A stretch of DNA of 32,981 nt, from positions 1 to 32,981 of the forward strand of contig JAFQFY010000061.1 in the NCBI GenBank assembly GCA_017398485.1, written 5' to 3'. This DNA comes from Clostridia bacterium (GTDB lineage: Bacteria > Bacillota > Clostridia > Oscillospirales > Acutalibacteraceae). The notes beneath the pieces are model-generated. The model was given only the letters and a program-made list of their open reading frames with translations, was not told the origin of the DNA and did no database searches. Both the position numbers and the translations under genes were made by a program. This document shows, piece by piece, positions 26,301 through 32,981 of the stretch (the first letter of the stretch is position 1; each line of letters starts with the position of its first letter).

Positions 26301-27061
26301 ACTGTGAATACGATTCCGCGCGTGCGGTGGAGCGTGCCGGCGCCGAGCCGGAGATCTTCGTCGTTCGCAACCTCACCGCCGACGCGGTGGCGAACAGCGT
26401 AGCGGCGTTCTCCGACAAGGTCAAGCAAGCGCAGATGATCTTTATCCCCGGCGGTTTCTCCGGTGGTGACGAGCCGGACGGCTCGGCGAAGTTCATCACC
26501 GCCTTCTTCCGCAATGCGTCGGTCAAAGAAGCGGTCACTGACCTGCTGGACAATCGCGACGGTTTGATGTGTGGTATCTGCAACGGCTTCCAGGCACTGG
26601 TCAAGCTTGGCTTGGTGCCGTACGGCAAGATCATCGACACCGATGAAAATTGCCCGACGCTGACCTTCAACAACATCAACCGTCACCAGAGCCGTATCGT
26701 GCACACGCGCATCGCGTCCGTGAAGTCGCCGTGGTTGAGTCTGATGAACGTGGGCGATATCGTCAACGTGCCGATCTCCCACGGTGAGGGCAAGTTCCTT
26801 GCCTCGCCCGAACTGGCGTTGACGCTCGCCGAGAACGGTCAGATCGCGACGCAGTATGTCGATCTTGACGGCAACGCCACGGCGGATATCAACTTCAACC
26901 CCAACGGCTCGCTGTTCGCCATTGAGGGCATTACCTCGCCCGACGGCCGCGTGTTTGGTAAGATGGGTCACAGCGAGCGTATCGCCGACGGCCTGTATAA
27001 GAACGTTCCCGGCAACTATGATATTCGTATGTTTGAAGCGGCGGTCCGCTACTATAAGTAA
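23372..27061 (+). CDS. purL: Single-chain FGAM synthase PurL with fused glutaminase
   Basis: 1229 residues; converts FGAR, glutamine and ATP to FGAM. Order: PurS-like N-terminal region, linker with DTYWSDHCRHTTF, two AIR-synthase-like ATP halves (KNETHNHPTEIEPFGGAATC near 310-330; QLELGAAAIGGKDSM in the second half), and a class-I glutaminase from about residue 968 (KVLIPVFPGTNCEYD). The glutaminase triad is complete: Cys1070 (GICNGFQ), His1137 and Glu1139 (SHGEGKF). This fused form replaces the PurS/PurQ/PurL complex of Bacillus. It is the only clearly intact glutamine amidotransferase in the window. One-base overlap with purD. Confidence 0.98.
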   Translation: MVYRVFVEKRQELANEAKALLSDAHVLLGIEELTDVRLFNRYDAENISAELFDYAKNTVFSEPQLDILYDEIDLTDATAFAVEYLPGQFDQRADSAAQCIQIISQGDRPLIRTAKVYALYGDLSAAQLEQIKKYVINPVEAREAGFDKPDTLAVEHAVPSAVATVDGFIAMDESALAALLDNLGLAMDLDDLKFLQNYFRDEEKRDPTITEIRVVDTYWSDHCRHTTFSTHFENVRIDSPAVQAAYDRYLAARVEVYGEEKAAARPQTLMDIATIAGKVLKKRGMLPELDESEEINACSIHLTATVDGEEQDWLLMFKNETHNHPTEIEPFGGAATCIGGCIRDPLSGRAYVHQAMRVTGAGDPRKTIAETLPGKLPQRKICQTAAAGYSSYGNQIGLATGHVAELYHDGFVAKRLECGAVVAAAPAYNVRRERPAAGDVVVLLGGRTGRDGIGGATGSSKSHNMKSLTTMASEVQKGNAPEERKIQRLFRNPDVTRLIKRCNDFGAGGVSVAIGELAPGLRIDLDAVRKKYDGLDGTEIAISESQERMAVVVAAEDADRFIAFAEQENLEAYRVAIVTEEARMVMNWKGQTIANLSRAFLDTNGAVKHASIDVVKNDLTVLGDPLFGSLREMAASLKTADKRGLVERFDSTIGAGSVVMPFGGKRQLTPAQSMAAVLPVLPGQTTDQASVFSWGCDPDILSVDPYTGAHAAVYSSVAKLVAAGCDYKLAYLTLQEFFEKLKTEPARWGKPFAALLGAMDAQLELGAAAIGGKDSMSGSFLDKDVPPTLISFAIAPINKNDVITPEFKAAGHPVYVFGPVEGSADSVKTAWEAFHELCRQGKVKAAWAVENGIAEAIMKMSFGNHIGFAAETELGGDWYLPLGDFIVAELTEAVSIPGALKLGVTTDDGVISLGGDTASVDELYALNAATLEDVYPTKATEAVEAQPTFSYDGKCTLAPAIKVAKPKVLIPVFPGTNCEYDSARAVERAGAEPEIFVVRNLTADAVANSVAAFSDKVKQAQMIFIPGGFSGGDEPDGSAKFITAFFRNASVKEAVTDLLDNRDGLMCGICNGFQALVKLGLVPYGKIIDTDENCPTLTFNNINRHQSRIVHTRIASVKSPWLSLMNVGDIVNVPISHGEGKFLASPELALTLAENGQIATQYVDLDGNATADINFNPNGSLFAIEGITSPDGRVFGKMGHSERIADGLYKNVPGNYDIRMFEAAVRYYK

Positions 27062-27073
27062 GGAGTGGTAACT

Positions 27074-28750
27074 ATGGCGTATTTATCCGATATTGAAATT
27101 GCTCAAAATTGCCGGATGAAGCCGATCGCCGAGATCGCGGCGGCGGCACACGTGGATGAGAAGTATATCGAGCAATACGGCAAGTACAAAGCGAAGATCG
27201 ACCCGTCTCTGCTCAAAGAGACAGACCGCCCCGACGGTAAGCTCGTGCTGGTGACGGCGATCACCCCCACGCCTGCCGGCGAGGGCAAGACCACCACCAC
27301 CATCGGCTTGGCAGACGGCCTGCGCCGCATCGGCAAGGACGTGACGGTGGCTTTGCGTGAGCCGTCGCTCGGTCCCGTGTTCGGCGTTAAGGGCGGTGCC
27401 GCCGGCGGTGGCTACGCACAGGTCGTGCCCATGGAGGATATCAACCTGCATTTCACCGGCGATTTCCACGCCATCGGCGCCGCGAACAATCTTCTCGCGG
27501 CGATGCTGGACAACCATATCCAGCAGGGAAACGCCTTGGGCATCGACGTGCGCAAGATCACCTGGAAGCGTTGCGTGGACATGAACGACCGCCAGCTTCG
27601 TTCCATTGTGGGCGGTCTGGGCGGTAAGAATAACGGCGTGCCGCGCGAGGACGGTTTCGATATCACCGTGGCCAGCGAGATCATGGCGGTGTTCTGCCTG
27701 TCTAACTCCATTTCGGATCTTAAAGAGCGTCTGTCGCGCATCATCGTCGGTTATACCTATGACGATAAGCCCGTCACCGCCGGCGATCTTAACGCTGTCG
27801 GTGCGATGACCGCACTTCTCAAAGATGCTCTTAAACCTAACCTCGTGCAGACTCTCGAGGGCACGCCGGCGTTCGTGCACGGCGGTCCGTTTGCCAATAT
27901 CGCACACGGCTGCAACTCGGTCATGGCGACCAAACTGGCGTTGAAAATGGGCGACTACGCGATCACCGAGGCCGGTTTCGGTGCGGATCTCGGCGCAGAG
28001 AAGTTCCTTGATATCAAGTGCCGTATGGCAGGACTCACTCCCGACGCGGTGGTGGTCGTTGCCACGGTGCGTGCGCTCAAGATGCATGGCGGTCTGGCAA
28101 AGACCGAGCTTGCCACCGAGGATCTCGGTGCACTTGAGCGCGGTATTCCGAACCTGCTGCGTCACGTCGCAAATATCAAGAACGTATACAAACTGCCGTG
28201 CGTCGTGGCGGTCAATCGTTTCCCGACCGATACCGACAACGAGATCGACTTCATTATTGCCAAGTGCAAGGAGCTCGGCGTAAACACCGTTCTCTCTACC
28301 GTGTGGGCAGAGGGCGGCAAGGGCGGCGAGGCGCTTGCACGCGAGGTCGTGCGTCTGTGCGAGGAGGAGAAGGGCGATTTCACCTTCTCCTACGAGCTTG
28401 ACGGCTCCATCGAGGATAAGATCGAAGCCATCGTCAAGAAGGTGTACGGCGGCGACGGCATCACCGTTCTGCCGGCGGCAAAAAAGCAGATCGCGCAGCT
28501 GACCGCGCTCGGCTTCGATAAGTGCCCCGTGTGCGTTGCCAAGACGCAGTACAGCTTCTCGGATGACCCGACCAAACTCGGTGCGCCCGACGGCTTTACC
28601 GTGACCATCAAGAACGTCAAGGTGTCTGCCGGCGCCGGCTTCATCGTGGTGCTGACGGGTGATATTCTCACCATGCCCGGCTTGCCGCGTGTGCCGGCCG
28701 CCGAACGAATCGACGTCGACGAAAACGGTAAGATCACCGGCTTGTTCTAA
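27074..28750 (+). CDS. fhs: Formate-tetrahydrofolate ligase Fhs
   Basis: 558 residues (usual about 555); makes 10-formyl-THF from formate, THF and ATP. The ATP loop [20 protein letters not shown] begins at residue 64; [20 protein letters not shown] and the C-terminal [14 protein letters not shown] are signature segments. The start is ATG 27074 with AAGGAG at 27060-27064; GTG 27065 lies too close to the ribosome site. Its product is the formyl donor for PurN and AICARFT of the same operon. Last gene of the purine operon. Confidence 0.98.
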   Translation: MAYLSDIEIAQNCRMKPIAEIAAAAHVDEKYIEQYGKYKAKIDPSLLKETDRPDGKLVLVTAITPTPAGEGKTTTTIGLADGLRRIGKDVTVALREPSLGPVFGVKGGAAGGGYAQVVPMEDINLHFTGDFHAIGAANNLLAAMLDNHIQQGNALGIDVRKITWKRCVDMNDRQLRSIVGGLGGKNNGVPREDGFDITVASEIMAVFCLSNSISDLKERLSRIIVGYTYDDKPVTAGDLNAVGAMTALLKDALKPNLVQTLEGTPAFVHGGPFANIAHGCNSVMATKLALKMGDYAITEAGFGADLGAEKFLDIKCRMAGLTPDAVVVVATVRALKMHGGLAKTELATEDLGALERGIPNLLRHVANIKNVYKLPCVVAVNRFPTDTDNEIDFIIAKCKELGVNTVLSTVWAEGGKGGEALAREVVRLCEEEKGDFTFSYELDGSIEDKIEAIVKKVYGGDGITVLPAAKKQIAQLTALGFDKCPVCVAKTQYSFSDDPTKLGAPDGFTVTIKNVKVSAGAGFIVVLTGDILTMPGLPRVPAAERIDVDENGKITGLF

Positions 28751-28757
28751 TGATAAA

Positions 28758-28792
28758 ACGACCGCACGGCGAATGCCATGCGGTCGTGTTTT
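28758..28792 (+). terminator. Terminator of the purine operon
   Basis: ACGACCGCA (28758-28766) pairs with TGCGGTCGT (28779-28787), with an inner GGC/GCC helix and GAAT loop, then GTTTTA. It lies 8 bp after fhs. Confidence 0.85.
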
Positions 28793-28798
28793 AATTGA

Positions 28799-28838
28799 AA
28801 AATCTCCCCACCGTCGGTATAGACGGTGGGGAGATTTT
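28799..28838. terminator. Second terminator, serving pfkA and backing up the fhs end
   Basis: A 17-bp perfect stem: 28799-28815 pairs with 28822-28838 (core CTCCCCACCGTC/GACGGTGGGGAG), loop GGTATA. T-rich ends occur in both directions. It is 16 bp past the pfkA stop on the - strand. Confidence 0.88.
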
Positions 28839-28854
28839 CATATATTGCGATATA

Positions 28855-29817
28855 TCAGATGGAGATTTCGTTCGCCATGCGATACATATCCATATCGAAC
28901 GGCTTTTTCATGTCCAGCGCTTCGGTGATATCGTAGTCCACGAGCTGATCCTTCTTGATGGCAACGACGCGGTTGCTTTTGCCCTGCAACAGCAGGTGTA
29001 CGGCGTAGTTGCCCATGCGGCTGGCGAGGATGCGATCGCGCGCCGTCGGGTTGCCGCCGCGTTGCACGTGACCGAGGATGGTCGCACGCGTTTCGACACC
29101 GGTCGCCTCTTCGATGCGCTTTGCCAATTCGTCGACGTGGCCGATGCCCTCAGCAACCATGATGATGAAATGGTGTTTGCCGGTAGCAGATGACATTTTC
29201 ATTTTGTCGACGATATCCTTTTGGAAATCATAGGGGACCTCGGGCACGAGAATGCTGGTTGCGCCCACAGCAATGCCGGCACTCATGGTCAGCCAGCCGG
29301 CGTGGCGACCCATGACCTCTACGACGCTGCAACGGTCGTGCGATTGGCTGGTGTCGCGCAGCTTATCCACCATGTCGATGACGGTGTTTGCCGCGGTGTC
29401 GTAGCCGATGGTGGCTTCACAGCAGGAAATATCGTTGTCGATGGTGGCAGGGATGGTAACACAGGGGATGCCGCGTGCGGTCAAGTCGCGTGCACCGCGG
29501 AAAGAGCCGTCGCCGCCGATGACGACCACGCCTTCAATGCCGCGCCGCTTGCAGGTGGCGACGGCTTTTTGCATGCCTTCTTCGGTACGGAATTCAGGGC
29601 TGCGCGCCGTAAACAGCGTGGTGCCGCCGCGATGAATGATGTCTGACACGGAACGAAGCTCCATGGGAACCAGTTCGTCGTTGATCAGGCCGTTATAGCC
29701 TCGCACGACGCCGTAGACCTCCATGTCTTCGTGAATGGCGGTACGCACGACGGAACGCACGGCAGCGTTCATACCCGGGGCGTCGCCGCCACTGGTGATA
29801 ACAGCAATCTTTCTCAC
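28855..29817 (-). CDS. pfkA: ATP-dependent 6-phosphofructokinase PfkA
   Basis: 320 residues, the standard bacterial length. The glycolytic step is fructose-6-phosphate to fructose-1,6-bisphosphate. GGDGS (101-105) has Gly104, the ATP-type residue (PPi-type enzymes carry Asp). The catalytic Asp127 sits in PATIDNDI; EVMGRHAGWL binds sugar phosphate. The start codon is GTG (29815-29817) with AGGAGG at 29825-29830, 7 nt upstream. Monocistronic, with its own promoter and terminator. Confidence 0.97.
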   Translation of the reverse strand: MRKIAVITSGGDAPGMNAAVRSVVRTAIHEDMEVYGVVRGYNGLINDELVPMELRSVSDIIHRGGTTLFTARSPEFRTEEGMQKAVATCKRRGIEGVVVIGGDGSFRGARDLTARGIPCVTIPATIDNDISCCEATIGYDTAANTVIDMVDKLRDTSQSHDRCSVVEVMGRHAGWLTMSAGIAVGATSILVPEVPYDFQKDIVDKMKMSSATGKHHFIIMVAEGIGHVDELAKRIEEATGVETRATILGHVQRGGNPTARDRILASRMGNYAVHLLLQGKSNRVVAIKKDQLVDYDITEALDMKKPFDMDMYRMANEISI

Positions 29818-29852
29818 GATTTTTCCTCCTAAAAAAGCATTTTTCGAGTATT

Positions 29853-29881
29853 ATTTTATCCTCATATATGCACAAAGACAA
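29853..29881 (-). promoter_or_regulatory. Probable promoter of pfkA
   Basis: On the - strand TTGTCT (29876-29881) and TAAAAT (29853-29858) are 17 bp apart, about 35 bp before the GTG start. The boxes are moderate matches. Confidence 0.6.
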
Positions 29882-29984
29882 TGGAGAATTTATCCAGTTG
29901 CATGGATTTTTGTTGCATTGTAAACCGAACGCGACATAGCGAAAAAGCGGTTGAAATTTTTTTGTTAAAAGTGCAATAAAACAC

Positions 29985-30013
29985 TGTACAAATCACAATA
30001 TTTTTGTTATAAT
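29985..30013 (+). promoter_or_regulatory. Probable promoter of the cytidylate-kinase-like gene
   Basis: A perfect TATAAT (30008-30013) with a weak -35, TGTACA (29985-29990), at 17 bp. The DNA from 29940 to 30010 is AT-rich. The rest of the 29818-30069 gap shows nothing else clear. Confidence 0.72.
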
Positions 30014-30069
30014 AGTATTGGTGAAACAAACAGTTTCAATGCTAACAAGCGAATGGAGGTCCTGTTTTA

Positions 30070-30690
30070 ATGAAGAGCGGAACGATTATTACCCTCGGAC
30101 GGCAGTGTGGGTGTGGCGGTCACGAGATCGGCAAGAAGCTCGCTGAACGACTCGGCATCGCCTTTTATGATAAAGAATTGTTGCAGCTGGCGGTAAAAAA
30201 CAGCGGCATCGCACCGGAAAATTTTGAGGCCTATGACGAAGTGCCGACCAACAGTTTACTGTATTATTTATCCATCGGTAACTACGGCACGGCCGGCGTG
30301 CAGTATGAGACACCCATTCATCAGAAGGTGTTTTTGGCGCAGTTCGAAACGATCCAAAAACTCGCTGACGAGGGGCAGAGCTGTGTCATTCTCGGCCGCT
30401 GTGCAGATTATGCGCTGTCCCAGCGCAACCGCGTCATCAATGTTTTTTTGCGTGCCGATCCGCGGGAGCGTGCCAAGCGGTTGATGGAGAAGCATGATCT
30501 GACCGAGAAGAAGGCGGCTGACCTGATGGTCAAGACGGATAAACGGCGTGCCAGCTACCACAATTTCTACGCCAGCACCCGTTGGGGCAGCGCAGACAGC
30601 TACGATCTGATCGTCGATAGCTTAAAGACGGGAATTGACAATACCGTCGAACTGATTGCCGCTTACACGAAGATGCGTTTTCCCGAATAA
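30070..30690 (+). CDS. Cytidylate-kinase-like protein
   Basis: 206 residues resembling the Cytidylate_kin2 family (P-loop nucleotide kinases distinct from classical Cmk). The P-loop is GRQCGCGGHEIG (10-21), followed by KLAERLGIAFYDKELL, then LGRCADYAL and VFLRADPRERAKRL, and the SYHNFY segment usual in this family (YYN/YHNFY). Substrate is not proven for the family; CMP/dCMP or another nucleotide is possible. GGAGG at 30055-30059 precedes ATG 30070. Single gene between its own promoter and terminator. Confidence 0.87.
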   Translation: MKSGTIITLGRQCGCGGHEIGKKLAERLGIAFYDKELLQLAVKNSGIAPENFEAYDEVPTNSLLYYLSIGNYGTAGVQYETPIHQKVFLAQFETIQKLADEGQSCVILGRCADYALSQRNRVINVFLRADPRERAKRLMEKHDLTEKKAADLMVKTDKRRASYHNFYASTRWGSADSYDLIVDSLKTGIDNTVELIAAYTKMRFPE

Positions 30691-30700
30691 GTTTCATTTC

Positions 30701-30731
30701 GACGCTCGGCGTTTGCCGAGCGTCGTTTTTT
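30701..30731 (+). terminator. Terminator after the kinase-like gene
   Basis: A perfect 10-bp stem GACGCTCGGC/GCCGAGCGTC (30701-30710, 30715-30724), loop GTTT, then TCGTTTTTT-type tract ending at 30731. Confidence 0.93.
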
Positions 30732-30746
30732 ATGAAAAATTCTCTC

Positions 30747-30775
30747 TTGACATTTAATAGGGTATAGGGTAATAT
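30747..30775 (+). promoter_or_regulatory. Sigma-A-type promoter of ileS
   Basis: Consensus TTGACA (30747-30752), 17 bp, TAATAT (30770-30775). Transcription should start near 30782, immediately before the T-box leader. Confidence 0.88.
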
Positions 30776-30782
30776 TAGTAGT

Positions 30783-31014
30783 TGAAAGACATTGATGGAG
30801 ACAGTAGCGCACAATGGTATCCGTCAGCGAGTCGGGGATGGTGTAAGCCCGACGGTTTTGCCCCGTGTGTGAATATCCCTCCGGAGTCGCCGGCTGAACG
30901 GTATCGCCCAGTAAGCACGGACGGGTTTCCTCCGTTAAAGGGAAGGCATATGATGGTATGCAGATAAATGGGTGGTATAGCGAAGTTTGCCTTCGTCCTG
31001 TTTACGGACGGAGG
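30783..31014 (+). promoter_or_regulatory. T-box leader of ileS, apparent specifier AUC (Ile)
   Basis: Stem I features: AGTAGC near its base, the distal CAGCGAGTCGGGGATGGTG and TAAGCCCGACG arms, and a GAAT-ATC specifier loop with ATC at 30875-30877. The antiterminator is explicit: AAATGGG (30966-30972) pairs with CCTGTTT (30997-31003), GCGAAG (30980-30985) with CTTCGT (30991-30996), leaving the 7-nt bulge TGGTATA (30973-30979). TGGT can pair with the ACCA end of uncharged tRNA-Ile. The bulge ends ATA rather than the usual ACC. Uncharged tRNA-Ile should turn ileS on. Confidence 0.93.
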
Positions 31015-31021
31015 ATTTTTT
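30990..31021 (+). terminator. T-box terminator before ileS
   Basis: CCTTCGTCC (30990-30998) pairs with GGACGGAGG (31006-31014), then a six-T run (31016-31021). The 5' arm is the 3' arm of the antiterminator, so the two structures exclude each other. Confidence 0.92.
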
Positions 31022-31041
31022 GTTTTACGGGAGGAATCAGA

Positions 31042-32981
31042 ATGTACAAGAAAGTACCGACCAACATGGATTTTGTGCAGCGCGAGCGTGAGGTGTTGCA
31101 GTTCTGGACGGAAAACGACGTATTCCGAAAGAGCATGACGGAGCGCGAGGGTTGCCCGACCTATACGTTTTACGACGGTCCGCCGACGGCGAACGGCAAG
31201 CCGCACATCGGACACGTGCTGACGCGCGTTATCAAGGATATGATCCCGCGCTATCGCACGATGAAGGGCGCGATGGTGCCGCGTAAGGCCGGCTGGGACA
31301 CTCACGGTCTGCCGGTCGAGTTGGAGGTTGAGAAGCTTCTCGGCCTTGACGGCAAGGAGCAGATCGAGGAATACGGTCTGGATCCCTTTATCCAAAAATG
31401 TAAAGAGAGCGTCTGGAAATATAAGGGTATGTGGGAGGAATTCTCCGGCATCGTCGGTTTCTGGGCGGATATGGACGATCCCTACGTGACCTATCACAAC
31501 GACTTCATCGAGTCGGAGTGGTGGGCGCTCAAGCAGATCTGGGATAAGGGTCTGCTGTACAAGGGCTTTAAGATCGTGCCGTATTGCCCGCGTTGCGGCA
31601 CGCCGCTGTCCAGCCACGAGGTTGCGCAGGGCTATAAATCCGTCAAGGAGCGCAGTGCGATCGTACGCTTTAAGGTCGTAGGGGAGGATGCGTGGTTCCT
31701 CGCGTGGACGACCACCCCGTGGACGCTTCCCTCTAACGTGGCGTTGTGCGTCAATCCGCGTGAGGCGTATTGCAAGGTCAAGGCGGCGGACGGATTCGTC
31801 TATTATATCGCCAAGGCGTTGCTCGATCGCGTGCTCGGCAAGCTCGGCGACGAGAAAACGCCTGCCTACGAGATTCTGGAAACCTACGTCGGCAGCGATC
31901 TGGAGCATAAGGAATACGAGCCGCTGTTTGACTGCGCGAGGGTGCTTGCTGATAAGCAGAAGAAAAAAGGCTTCTTCGTCACCTGCGACAACTACGTCAC
32001 CATGACCGACGGTACCGGCATCGTGCATATCGCACCGGCGTTCGGTGAGGACGACGCCCAGGTCGGTCGCAAATACGATCTGCCCTTCGTTCAGCTTGTC
32101 GACGGCGCCGGTCACATGACTGAGGACACGCCGTTTGCCGGCCTGTTCGTCAAGGATGCCGACCCGAAGGTGCTCGTCGACCTCGACAGCCGCGGTCAGT
32201 TGTTTGACGCACCGAAGTTCGAGCACGATTACCCCTTCTGCTGGCGTTGTGACACCCCTCTGATCTATTATGCGCGTGAGTCGTGGTTTATCAAAATGAC
32301 CGCGGTCAAGGACGATCTTATTCGCAATAACAACACCGTCAACTGGATCCCCGAGAGCATCGGTAAAGGCCGCTTCGGTGACTGGCTGGAAAACGTGCAG
32401 GATTGGGGTATCAGCCGTAACCGCTATTGGGGCACGCCGCTCAATATTTGGGAATGCTCTTGCGGTCATATGCACTCCGTCGGCAGTATTGAGGAACTCA
32501 AAACCATGTCGGATAACTGCCCCGACGATATTGAACTGCACCGTCCCTTCATCGACGCGGTGACTTTGCGTTGTCCCGAATGCGGCGGCGAGATGAAACG
32601 CGTTCCCGAGGTCATCGACTGCTGGTTTGACTCGGGCGCGATGCCGTTCGCTCAGCATCACTATCCGTTCGAGAACGAGGATCTGTTCAAGCAGCAGTTC
32701 CCTGCAGACTTTATCTCCGAGGCGGTCGACCAGACGCGTGGCTGGTTCTATTCTCTGCTCGCGATCTCGACCCTCATCTTCAACGAAGCACCGTTTAAGA
32801 ACGTCATCGTACTTGGCCACGTGCAGGACGAGAACGGACAGAAGATGTCCAAGTCCAAGGGCAACGCTGTCGACCCGATGGAAGCGTTGCAGACCTACGG
32901 CGCGGATGCGATCCGTTGGTATTTCTACTCCAACTCGGCCCCATGGCTGCCCAACCGTTTCCACGGCAAGGCGGTGCAGGA
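31042..32981 (+). CDS. ileS: Isoleucyl-tRNA synthetase (5' part, runs off the window)
   Basis: The first 646 codons of a class-I synthetase of about 1000-1050 residues. The HIGH motif is at 55-58 ([13 protein letters not shown]) and KMSKS at 601-605 ([10 protein letters not shown]). [15 protein letters not shown] belongs to the editing domain, and WDTHGLPVE, the [17 protein letters not shown] segment and [12 protein letters not shown] fit the IleS family. The [12 protein letters not shown] segment resembles the type-2 (eukaryote-like) IleS branch, some of whose members tolerate mupirocin; this subtype call is from memory. Start 31042 is set by GGGAGGA at 31029-31035. Expression should be controlled by the T-box leader just upstream. 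Confidence 0.96.
   Translation, partial: MYKKVPTNMDFVQREREVLQFWTENDVFRKSMTEREGCPTYTFYDGPPTANGKPHIGHVLTRVIKDMIPRYRTMKGAMVPRKAGWDTHGLPVELEVEKLLGLDGKEQIEEYGLDPFIQKCKESVWKYKGMWEEFSGIVGFWADMDDPYVTYHNDFIESEWWALKQIWDKGLLYKGFKIVPYCPRCGTPLSSHEVAQGYKSVKERSAIVRFKVVGEDAWFLAWTTTPWTLPSNVALCVNPREAYCKVKAADGFVYYIAKALLDRVLGKLGDEKTPAYEILETYVGSDLEHKEYEPLFDCARVLADKQKKKGFFVTCDNYVTMTDGTGIVHIAPAFGEDDAQVGRKYDLPFVQLVDGAGHMTEDTPFAGLFVKDADPKVLVDLDSRGQLFDAPKFEHDYPFCWRCDTPLIYYARESWFIKMTAVKDDLIRNNNTVNWIPESIGKGRFGDWLENVQDWGISRNRYWGTPLNIWECSCGHMHSVGSIEELKTMSDNCPDDIELHRPFIDAVTLRCPECGGEMKRVPEVIDCWFDSGAMPFAQHHYPFENEDLFKQQFPADFISEAVDQTRGWFYSLLAISTLIFNEAPFKNVIVLGHVQDENGQKMSKSKGNAVDPMEALQTYGADAIRWYFYSNSAPWLPNRFHGKAVQ

Noticed and set aside
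27065-27073. GTG at 27065 as the fhs start, and similar upstream GTG/TTG starts for purC, purO and AICARFT
   Set aside because: Each overlaps or crowds the ribosome site, whereas the ATG a few codons later has proper spacing and matches the family N-terminus.

Overview
The window is about 33 kb of chromosome from what looks like an anaerobic Firmicute of the Clostridia, probably near the Oscillospiraceae/Ruminococcaceae. This assignment is inferred from several features. The DNA is moderately GC-rich with strong AGGAGG-type ribosome sites. Attenuation is by PyrR, a ZTP riboswitch and a T-box. The dihydroorotate dehydrogenase is the PyrD-1B/PyrK type, PyrB is paired with PyrI, PurL is single-chain, and purH is split into a PurO-like cyclohydrolase plus a stand-alone AICAR formyltransferase. 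No phage, transposon, CRISPR, tRNA or rRNA gene was seen. This is housekeeping biosynthesis, densely packed with short gaps or 1-13 bp overlaps.

Layout. (1) 1-2422, + strand: the end of a histidine operon, with the hisH tail (interrupted by an in-frame stop), a small DUF6440-like gene, hisA, hisF and hisIE. (2) 2430-4655, - strand: a membrane-anchored cell-wall amidase that converges on the his operon and shares a two-way terminator with it. (3) 4760-14305, + strand: a complete PyrR attenuator followed by pyrR-pyrC-carB-pyrK-pyrD-pyrF-pyrE-pyrB-pyrI. This is the whole UMP pathway except the small carbamoyl-phosphate synthetase subunit carA. (4) 14287-28792, + strand: a promoter placed inside the pyrI terminator, a ZTP riboswitch with its terminator, then purE-purC-purF-like-purM-purN-purO-AICARFT-glyA-purD-purL-fhs. 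(5) 28796-29881, - strand: pfkA. (6) 29985-30731, + strand: a cytidylate-kinase-like gene. (7) 30747-end, + strand: a T-box leader (apparent Ile codon AUC) and the 5' two-thirds of ileS.

How the genes work together. The his, pyr and pur blocks all consume PRPP. The riboswitch in front of purE senses ZTP/ZMP, the AICAR-derived alarmone of 10-formyl-THF shortage. The operon it controls carries the one-carbon suppliers (glyA, fhs) and both formyl-transfer steps (purN, AICARFT), so sensor and remedy are in one transcript. PyrR feedback and the PyrI allosteric subunit give two levels of pyrimidine control.

The most unusual theme is glutamine-ammonia supply. HisH is cut exactly at its catalytic Glu codon, the PurF homologue has Gly where the Ntn cysteine nucleophile should be, and carA is absent beside carB. 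Only the PurL glutaminase looks intact. This may reflect use of free ammonia, missing partners elsewhere in the genome, or (for hisH) a sequence error.
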